DNA of 64,000 bases from Clostridiales bacterium (GTDB lineage Bacteria > Bacillota > Clostridia > Christensenellales > Borkfalkiaceae), in the NCBI GenBank assembly GCA_015055655.1, contig SVHW01000004.1, positions 43,420 to 107,419 on the forward strand, given 5' to 3'. Every line of letters begins with the position of its first letter. Within the stretch, counting starts at the first letter, position 1. The notes beneath the pieces are model-generated. The model was given only the letters and a program-made list of their open reading frames with translations. It was not told the origin of the DNA and searched no databases. Made by a program: the position numbers and the translations under genes. Shown here in pieces: positions 57,985 through 64,000 of the stretch.

Positions 57985-60579
57985 CTAAAACGCTTCTATT
58001 TTCAACGTTGAGCCTTTACTTTCCGTCGCCCCCGTAACCAAAATTTTATTTTCGATGCGACGTTTTAATTCTTCCACGTGGGAAATTAAGCCGACGGAAA
58101 AACTCTTACTCAATTTTCCTAACACGTCCATTACCGTTTCTACCAACTTTTCATCCAACGTACCAAACCCTTCGTCCAAGAAGAAAAATTCGATAGGGCG
58201 ACGGGATTTTTGACAGATGGATGCCGACAGGGAAAGCGCCAACGACAAGGATACCAAAAACGTTTCGCCGCCAGAAAGCGTCTTCACCGCACGAAGATTG
58301 CCCCCGTCGCGATTGTCCCCTACCTTGAATTCCTTATCGTATTGCAAGAAATACCGTCCTCCCGTTAAGGAAAGCAACGTCTTACTTGCCAATAAGCATA
58401 CTTCTTGCAAATATTCCGCCGCGATAAATTCTAAAAACTTATTTCCGCGCAGCAATTGACGGAGTTCGTCGCACGTTTGCAAAGCTTTGCGCTTCTCCGT
58501 AAGCTGTTTTTCCAGCGCTTGATACCTTTCCCGAAGAGCAAGCAAACGCTCTAATTTCGCCTCCTTGAAATTAAGCGACCTCGTTAACGCCTCGTACGTT
58601 TCTTTGGCAAGGCGCACCGCTGAGAGCGACGCGTCGAGCGCGCTTTCCGTATAGCCTTGAAATTGCGCAGTATCCGTCGTTTCGTATTGGCGGCGGCACA
58701 GGTCGTATTCCTCAAAAAACGCCGCACATTTTTTTTGACTGTTTTCGTAATCGCCAACGCTATCCGTCAAAGCCAACGCCTGCGCTTCGCTTTGGAAACC
58801 GTTTTCTTGCAACAGCGTTTGCAAAGACGTTTGCAACGACGAAATACGTTCTTCATACAGCGAAAACAATTTCTCTTGCGTTTGCATCTCGGCGTTGTGA
58901 GAATTGCCCGCTTTTTGCGCGTTTTCCAACGACGTTTGCGCGGAAGCTTGTTCCTTTTTTAAGCCGTCTATTTTCGCAACGAGTTCTTTTTCCGTCCCTA
59001 AATCTTGCAAATCGGCTATCTTCTCTATCGCAAGCTGTAAATTTTGTTTCAGGAGCGTGCCCTGCTTTTCTAACAGTTTCTTCTCCTGTTCATTTTGCAA
59101 ATACGCTTGACGGCGGTTTTCCAACGCGTCTATCTCTGCCTGCAAACGTTTGCGGCGCTGTTCCTGTTCCTTAAAAGCAAGGTTGACGGAAAGAATATCC
59201 AGACGCGTTTCCCCCGTAGACGGAAGGGTATATTTTTGCAACAACGATTGCACGTCCGTTTCAATTTCGGGATACTTTTTCGACAGCGAAAGTAAATCCA
59301 AGCGGAATTCCCCGTACGAATCGGCAAGCAACACGTTTTTGTAATTTTTCTTTAAATAATCGAGAAGCGTCGCGTCCTCGCCAAGCGCAGATAACTCTTT
59401 ATCCAACGTTTCCCGTTGCCGCGCAAAATCTTCCACGGCGCATTTATCTTTTAACGCGCGATATTGCGCCACACAAGCGGCGTATTCCTTTTGTAAACGT
59501 TCGGCGTGCGCCCTATCTTGCGCCGCGTCTTGAATCTTTTGCAGTTGTAACGACGCGCGCAATATCTTTTCGTCAAACGTATTCTCTTCCAAATACGCCT
59601 TCCAACGGCGTTCTTTTTCTATCGCCGCTTCCCTCGCCGCTTTGGCAAGTTCTGCGCGTTGCTTTGCCAATTTCTTCTGCCCGAGCGACGTATCGCGTTC
59701 TACAACCTTTTCTTTTATTGCCTGCGCCTTAGGGTATTTCTCTAACAGGGCGCGTAGCGTTTGCATTTCAGCCAAACGCGTTTGTAACAGGGAAAGGCGC
59801 GCGGAAATTTTGTCAAAAGCCAATTTCGCCTTTTGCTGTTCTGCGTAGCGTTGCGCAACGCGTTCCGCTTCGTCAAGCCTGAGCTTTGCCTGTTGCAAAA
59901 GCTCTTTTTCCGCAGCGATTTCTGCCTGCGTCGTTTGGAAAAGCTGCTCGTCGCCGCCCTCGTTTTCTTCCATTTTCGCGGTGATGAGATTGACTTCTTC
60001 TTCCGCCGCAAAATACCTTTCGTTAACCGCTTTTACCAGACGTTCGCCGTATTTTTCCAAATTGAATAATCTGGCGACGAGTTTCACCCGTTCTGCCGCC
60101 GTCGATTTGACGAGCGCCGCAAAATCGCCTTGCGGCAACGCAATACACGTCTTAAAATCGGAAAACGTTAACCCGATAATCGATTCGATACGTTCGTCCA
60201 CGTCGCGCGTGCCTTCCGCTAAGGCAAGCAGCTCTCCCGAAGAAGTACGCTCGTATAAATACGCCTTCGTCGTGCCGCTTTTTCGACGGCGTTCACGCTT
60301 GACGCGATAGGTACGCCGTACACCGTCCGTCAATATCTCAAAATCAAACGTGACGTACGCCCCGTCGCTGTGATAATTGATACAATCGTTAAAGGATTTC
60401 GGCGCGCGGTCTATTTCCCCGTATAAGGCAAAATGGATACTGTCGAGTATCGTACTCTTGCCGCTACCCGTATCCCCAAATATACCGAATACGCCGCCTT
60501 GAAGCAGTTTCGTAAAGTCTATCTGCGCTTTATCTTCGAAACTGTTTAAGCCGCAAAATTCTAAATATACGGGCTTCAT
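57985..60579 (-). CDS. sbcC: SMC-like exonuclease subunit SbcC, without zinc hook
   Basis: ATPase subunit of the SbcCD nuclease that processes hairpins and double-strand ends. The Walker A GDTGSGKSTILD is at about residues 35-46, and the ABC signature VKTLSGGETFLVSLSLALSLS and Walker B FFFLDEGFGTLDEKL are near the C-terminus. Long coiled coils fill the middle. The usual central CxxC zinc hook is absent; no CxxC occurs anywhere. At 864 residues it is shorter than E. coli SbcC (about 1050). sbcD precedes it by 37 bases. Confidence 0.95.
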   Translation of the reverse strand: MKPVYLEFCGLNSFEDKAQIDFTKLLQGGVFGIFGDTGSGKSTILDSIHFALYGEIDRAPKSFNDCINYHSDGAYVTFDFEILTDGVRRTYRVKRERRRKSGTTKAYLYERTSSGELLALAEGTRDVDERIESIIGLTFSDFKTCIALPQGDFAALVKSTAAERVKLVARLFNLEKYGERLVKAVNERYFAAEEEVNLITAKMEENEGGDEQLFQTTQAEIAAEKELLQQAKLRLDEAERVAQRYAEQQKAKLAFDKISARLSLLQTRLAEMQTLRALLEKYPKAQAIKEKVVERDTSLGQKKLAKQRAELAKAAREAAIEKERRWKAYLEENTFDEKILRASLQLQKIQDAAQDRAHAERLQKEYAACVAQYRALKDKCAVEDFARQRETLDKELSALGEDATLLDYLKKNYKNVLLADSYGEFRLDLLSLSKKYPEIETDVQSLLQKYTLPSTGETRLDILSVNLAFKEQEQRRKRLQAEIDALENRRQAYLQNEQEKKLLEKQGTLLKQNLQLAIEKIADLQDLGTEKELVAKIDGLKKEQASAQTSLENAQKAGNSHNAEMQTQEKLFSLYEERISSLQTSLQTLLQENGFQSEAQALALTDSVGDYENSQKKCAAFFEEYDLCRRQYETTDTAQFQGYTESALDASLSAVRLAKETYEALTRSLNFKEAKLERLLALRERYQALEKQLTEKRKALQTCDELRQLLRGNKFLEFIAAEYLQEVCLLASKTLLSLTGGRYFLQYDKEFKVGDNRDGGNLRAVKTLSGGETFLVSLSLALSLSASICQKSRRPIEFFFLDEGFGTLDEKLVETVMDVLGKLSKSFSVGLISHVEELKRRIENKILVTGATESKGSTLKIEAF

Positions 60580-60616
60580 ACGCCTCCCCCCTTCTTTATT
60601 ATCCCTCTATCGTTCG

Positions 60617-61777
60617 TTACGTTTCGTTAAGCGTTGCCAGCGTTTCTAAAAACAGCGTTTTTACTTCCTTCTTCGGTTCGGCATTATACGCGCTTTTATA
60701 ATACGCGTCGAAAAGCGCTTCGTCGGAAAGACCTTTTCGCGACTCGAAAACCAAATTGCCGTCGGCGTGTATTTCCGTCAACAACGACACGAGATTCTCT
60801 CGGGCGTATAACCGCAACGAATCCGCTTTGGCAAGCGGCGCAGAAAGCGTTAACGTCAACTCGATAAGCGCGTTAGGGTATTCGTCCAACAACCGTTCCC
60901 CGTCGGCTACCGTTGCCGCTTTTAAACGGCACAGCTTTCTGCCGCTGTGAAGCGGCACATCCTTGATATCCGTTACGCCAGCCGTTGTGAGCCGGAAGAC
61001 TTTTACGCTTTTATCAGGGCGTTCGTCAAAAGAATATTGCAGGGGTGAACCGCTGTAATAACAATGCCCAGCACCCATTTTTTGTTTCTTATGTAAATGC
61101 CCTAACGCTATATAATCGCTTTTGGGAAGCGCCGATAACGGCACGGCGCGCGCACCGCCTAAATCGATTTCACGCTCCCCCTCCGATACGCTGCCGCCTG
61201 CCACGAAAACGTGCGCCATAAATATCGACGGCAATTGCTCCGTATTGCCGCTTTCTCCTTCGGCTATCCAACCTTGCATACGCTCTACGTAAGAAAGTTC
61301 GGATTTCTCTTCTTTAAAACGGGCTTCGTTGGGATAAGGCAACATCGATACGAATACCCTTTCCCCTAACTCGTTTTCAAAAACGACGTAACCTTTGCCT
61401 GATTTTGTGGGACGAGTGCGTCGGTTGGTGGGTTGTACCGCCACCGCCGTACGCGCGTTTCCTACCACGTAAACGCCTTGCTCTTCCGCAAACGGCGCAA
61501 TGGAAGACAAGCGCACCCCGTCGTCGTGGTTGCCGCTGATGATAAGCACCGCACGGTGTTTGCCCGCTATCTTTTTGATTTTTGAATAAAATAATTCTTC
61601 GGCGTCCGCGCTGGGAGTGTACGTGTCAAATACGTCGCCTGCAAGAAGAACGAGCTCTATCCCTTCCCTATCGCAAACGTCAGCAATTTCGTCTAACATT
61701 TCGGCTTGCTCCGCCAAACGTTCGCGTCCCATAAGACGCTTACCGACGTGCCAATCGGACGTGTGCAAAATTTGCAT
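60617..61777 (-). CDS. sbcD: Exonuclease subunit SbcD
   Basis: Calcineurin-like metallophosphoesterase, the nuclease half of SbcCD. Motifs are ILHTSDWHVGKRL, LLAGDVFDTYTPSADAEELF, LIISGNHDDGVRLSS, SIFMAHVFVAGG and IALGHLHKKQ, covering all metal ligands. At 386 residues it is full length, with the C-terminal capping domain. AAAGGAGGGAGG lies 9-20 bases before the ATG. It is the first gene of the minus-strand run and has a consensus promoter at 61910-61938. Confidence 0.96.
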   Translation of the reverse strand: MQILHTSDWHVGKRLMGRERLAEQAEMLDEIADVCDREGIELVLLAGDVFDTYTPSADAEELFYSKIKKIAGKHRAVLIISGNHDDGVRLSSIAPFAEEQGVYVVGNARTAVAVQPTNRRTRPTKSGKGYVVFENELGERVFVSMLPYPNEARFKEEKSELSYVERMQGWIAEGESGNTEQLPSIFMAHVFVAGGSVSEGEREIDLGGARAVPLSALPKSDYIALGHLHKKQKMGAGHCYYSGSPLQYSFDERPDKSVKVFRLTTAGVTDIKDVPLHSGRKLCRLKAATVADGERLLDEYPNALIELTLTLSAPLAKADSLRLYARENLVSLLTEIHADGNLVFESRKGLSDEALFDAYYKSAYNAEPKKEVKTLFLETLATLNET

Positions 61778-61840
61778 AGCGCGTTACCTCCCTCCTTTAT
61801 ATTTTTTTTCGGCTTTTATCGAATTTTGTTGCAAAACGAC

Positions 61841-61869
61841 TTGATTTTAACAAACAAAACGAGTATAAT
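61841..61869 (+). promoter_or_regulatory. Promoter of the DnaD-like gene
   Basis: Plus-strand TTGATT (61841-61846), 17-base spacer, TATAAT (61864-61869). Start predicted near 61876, leaving a 178-base leader that contains a small TTTCAC-TAC-GTGAAA hairpin before the GGGAGG site. Confidence 0.78.
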
Positions 61870-61909
61870 AATTCTACTTTGCCGAAAATATAGACACCGA
61901 TTCTCGTTT

Positions 61910-61938
61910 ATTATACACTATTTATAAGAATAAATCAA
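61910..61938 (-). promoter_or_regulatory. Promoter of sbcD
   Basis: Minus-strand TTGATT (61938-61933), 17-base spacer, TATAAT (61915-61910). The predicted start near 61903 lies inside the leader of the opposing DnaD-like transcript, so the two promoters face each other and their transcripts overlap by roughly 27 bases. Confidence 0.78.
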
Positions 61939-62053
61939 GAAAAGTGCAAGCTATCGGCAAAAAATTTCTTAATTTTAACAAAGCTTTTTTCCTTTTTTCA
62001 CTACGTGAAAGGTTTTGTTTATCACTCTCTACAAAAGTTGCGGGAGGCGCAAA

Positions 62054-63784
62054 ATGGCGTTTTGTTCTTTTTCCAAAGACAACGACGGGAATTCCTTCGT
62101 TACCCTGGAAAACAAGTTCATCACTAAATATTTACCCGAAGCTGACGGGTTTGCCGTAAAGGTCTATCTTTACGGCTTGTATTTGTGTAAAAACGGCAAC
62201 GACGATTTCTCCTTAAACGCTATGGCTGAAGTGTTGAAAACTTCTCCTGATAAAATCGTGGAGGCGTTTGATTTTTGGGAAGATTACGATTTGGTGGATA
62301 TCATCTCTAAATCCCCTTTCACCGTGCAATATTTGCCCGTGAAATCTGCCTTGGGACGCCCTAAAAAAGTGCACTATGAACAGTACGCCGACTTTAATAA
62401 GGAACTGCAAAGAAAATTGCAAACGGTGGGGAAATTCGTGTCCGCCGGCGATTACCGCAAATATATGCGATTCTTGGAAGAAAATCCTATCCAGCCGCAA
62501 GCGCTCCTCCTTATCGTGGAATACTGCATCAACAAACAAGGAGAAACTATCTCCCCTTCGTATATATTCAATAAGGCTAAAAAATTGCTGAAAAACGGCT
62601 GCTCTACTTATGAACAAGTGGAAAAAGAACTCTCTTCCTTTAACGCTAACGAAGGGGCTTTGGTTGCCGTCTTCGCCGCGCTCGGCGGATACCAAAAACA
62701 ACCGGACGAGGGAGATTATTCGCTCTATCGAAAGTGGACGGAAACGCTCGGTTTTTCAAAAGACGCCGTCCTTGCCGCTGCCAAGCATTGTAAAAAAGGC
62801 AACGCAACTGCCTTGGATTTTCTCTTGGAAGATTTGTACGAAAAAGGCAAAACCGACGCTGCCGCTTTGGAAAACTATCTCGTCGAACGGGAAACTTTAT
62901 CCAATTGGACCTTCCGCATCGCAAGAAAATTGGGCGTGAAAGTCAGCAATCCAGATACTTATATCGACGAGTACGTGGAAAAATGGTTTACCTACGGTTA
63001 TGAAGACGCTTCCCTGCTGGACGTGGCGTTATATTGCTTGAAAACGGACAGGGGCAGCTTTGATTGTATGCATACCGTCGTTGAAAAATTGTTTGCCGCC
63101 GGCATTGTGGCACAGGAAGACGTAAAAGCATTTTTGAAAGAGCGAACGAACGAGTGGAAGCTGTTTGAAAAAATTAGGGAAATTTGCGGAAACGTACGCA
63201 AGAGCACTATGAACGTGTCTATGATACGGACTTGGAAAGATTGGACGTTTAACGACGAGATGATTTTGGCGGCGGCTACGCGCAGCGCCGGTAGCGCAAA
63301 CCCTATCCCTTATATGAACAAAATACTCGCCGAATGGAAAAAGGAAAATATCTTCTCCATAAAGGATATCCCCCAAAACGGGGCGAGTTTTGCCGCTGCA
63401 AATAACGAAAAAACGGCTGTATCCCCTACCGTGCAAGCAATTAACGCAAAGGCGGATAGAGAAAGACATTATGCCTTGCTTCGGGAAAAAGCCGTCGTCA
63501 ACGCTGATAAGATGATAGCGAAGGCAAATAAAAACACTCTGTTTAAAGACGTTTCCGCCAAACTTGCCTCTATGGAAATTACCCTTGCCAAAGCGGAGGT
63601 TTTTGAGCCGAGCAAGTTGCCCACGTTGCTGGAAGAAAAGAAACGATTGTGGGAAAAACGAAAAGCAATTTTAGCGGAAATGGGCATCCGTGAAGAAGAA
63701 TTGTTGCCGCAATATACTTGCAAAAAATGCAACGATACCGGCTTTTTGCCAAATGGAAAATCCTGTGATTGTTATCATAAATAA
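62054..63784 (+). CDS. DnaD-repeat replication protein with DnaC/DnaI-like zinc motif
   Basis: A 576-residue protein. The N-terminal 100 residues resemble a DnaD winged-helix domain (SLNAMAEVLKTSPDKIVEAFDFWEDY). Three DnaD/DnaB_2-like helical repeats follow, centred near FSKDAVLAAAKHC, YEDASLLDVALYC and FNDEMILAAATR...PYMNKILAEWKKENI. The last 90 residues change style: a coiled segment and YTCKKCNDTG...CDCYH, the CxxCxDTG-CxC zinc motif of DnaC/DnaI helicase loaders, with no ATPase after it. GGGAGG six bases before MAFCSFS sets the start 13 codons inside the ORF. Likely primosomal, acting with DnaB; the fusion is unusual. Confidence 0.82.
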   Translation: MAFCSFSKDNDGNSFVTLENKFITKYLPEADGFAVKVYLYGLYLCKNGNDDFSLNAMAEVLKTSPDKIVEAFDFWEDYDLVDIISKSPFTVQYLPVKSALGRPKKVHYEQYADFNKELQRKLQTVGKFVSAGDYRKYMRFLEENPIQPQALLLIVEYCINKQGETISPSYIFNKAKKLLKNGCSTYEQVEKELSSFNANEGALVAVFAALGGYQKQPDEGDYSLYRKWTETLGFSKDAVLAAAKHCKKGNATALDFLLEDLYEKGKTDAAALENYLVERETLSNWTFRIARKLGVKVSNPDTYIDEYVEKWFTYGYEDASLLDVALYCLKTDRGSFDCMHTVVEKLFAAGIVAQEDVKAFLKERTNEWKLFEKIREICGNVRKSTMNVSMIRTWKDWTFNDEMILAAATRSAGSANPIPYMNKILAEWKKENIFSIKDIPQNGASFAAANNEKTAVSPTVQAINAKADRERHYALLREKAVVNADKMIAKANKNTLFKDVSAKLASMEITLAKAEVFEPSKLPTLLEEKKRLWEKRKAILAEMGIREEELLPQYTCKKCNDTGFLPNGKSCDCYHK

Positions 63785-63790
63785 AAACGA

Positions 63791-63822
63791 GAAAGCGTTC
63801 CTAAACGGAGCGCTTCTTTTTT
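63791..63822 (+). terminator. Terminator of the DnaD-like gene
   Basis: AAGCGTTCC pairs with GGAGCGCTT (9 bases, one G-T pair) around a 5-base loop, followed by CTTTTTT. It begins 8 bases after the stop codon. Confidence 0.9.
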
Positions 63823-63883
63823 ATGGAAAAATAAATAGAAATAAAATTATTTTAAGATTTTTTAGAAAGACTGACAAAAACGC

Positions 63884-63912
63884 TTGCAATTTTTTAAAAA
63901 ATACAGTAATAT
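63884..63912 (+). promoter_or_regulatory. Promoter of tRNA-Ser
   Basis: Plus-strand TTGCAA (63884-63889), 17-base spacer, TAATAT (63907-63912); TATAAA overlaps it. The start would be about 20 bases before the tRNA. Confidence 0.65.
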
Positions 63913-63938
63913 AAATAAGCTGTTTAAAAAAAGCGCAC

Positions 63939-64000
63939 GCAGAGATGTCTGAGTGGTTTAAGGAGCACGATTGGAAATCGTGTGTAGGTTGAAAGCTTAC
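63939..64000 (+). tRNA. tRNA-Ser (anticodon GGA), 5' part; cut by the window end
   Basis: Starts GCAGAGATGTCTGAGTGG, then a D-arm, an anticodon stem CACGA / TCGTG with loop TTGGAAA (anticodon GGA), and the start of a long class II variable arm. The T-arm and 3' acceptor lie beyond the window. Confidence 0.92.

Noticed and set aside
1-64000. CRISPR array or rRNA genes
   Set aside because: No regularly spaced repeats of CRISPR type and no rRNA-like segment were noticed.

Overview
The window reads as chromosomal DNA of a low-to-moderate GC Gram-positive Firmicute, probably an uncultured gut-type member of the Clostridia. Supporting signs are AGGAGG-like ribosome binding sites, TTGACA/TATAAT promoters often with a TG-extended -10, and the families DegV, DUF951, DnaD, PepF, PFL (UPF0210)/ACT (UPF0237) and a thioredoxin reductase without NADPH motifs. 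No 16S rRNA is present, so a finer placement would be a guess.

Region 1 (1-30.8 kb, minus strand) is one Wzx/Wzy-type surface polysaccharide locus of at least 31 tightly packed genes. It reads leftwards from a near-consensus promoter at 30765-30793 and runs off the window inside rfbB. It begins with a phosphoglycosyltransferase that starts the repeat unit. It then encodes a CapN-like reductase, a WbuB-like transferase, many GT2/GT4 transferases, a polysaccharide deacetylase, Wzy, an acyltransferase and Wzx. A CDP-glycerol branch follows (tagD, glycerophosphotransferase, a GDPD-type phosphodiesterase). The sugar nucleotide modules are CMP-pseudaminic acid (pseC-F-I-H-G), UDP-N-acetyl-L-fucosamine (capE-F-G) and dTDP-rhamnose (rfbA-C-B). 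No separate pseB is seen; capE probably supplies the shared intermediate.

Region 2 (30.8-41.5 kb) is housekeeping and carbohydrate genes: a TfoX-N protein, tRNA-Pro, thioredoxin reductase and Sfp-type phosphopantetheinyl transferase, glyA, an MFS transporter, a eukaryotic-type (GH13_8-like) glycogen branching enzyme, tspO, and a GH36 alpha-galactosidase with a dyad in its promoter. Small repeats surround tRNA-Pro.

Region 3 (41.68-45.93 kb) is a conspicuously AT-rich island bounded by 75-nt direct repeats, the right copy ending at the 3' end of tRNA-Leu. It carries an MqsR-like toxin, an MqsA-like antitoxin with a long C-terminal extension, a SecB-like chaperone (together a toxin-antitoxin-chaperone module) and a 636-residue protein with a PD-(D/E)XK nuclease signature. 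This is the best candidate here for an undescribed system, possibly anti-phage.

Region 4 (45.9-61.9 kb, minus strand) is a dense core-gene run: sbcD-sbcC, an alpha/beta-hydrolase-fold protein lacking its nucleophile, DUF951, signal peptidase I, DegV, a membrane protein, ACT and PFL proteins, PepF, DnaB helicase, Sua5, a low-molecular-weight phosphatase, RpiB and a peptidase E-like protein, ending in tRNA-Leu(CAG).

Region 5 (61.8-64 kb, plus strand) holds a DnaD-repeat protein ending in a DnaC/DnaI-like zinc motif, a terminator, and the 5' part of tRNA-Ser(GGA). Promoter, terminator and start calls are readings by eye; domain names rest on motif recognition without database searches.
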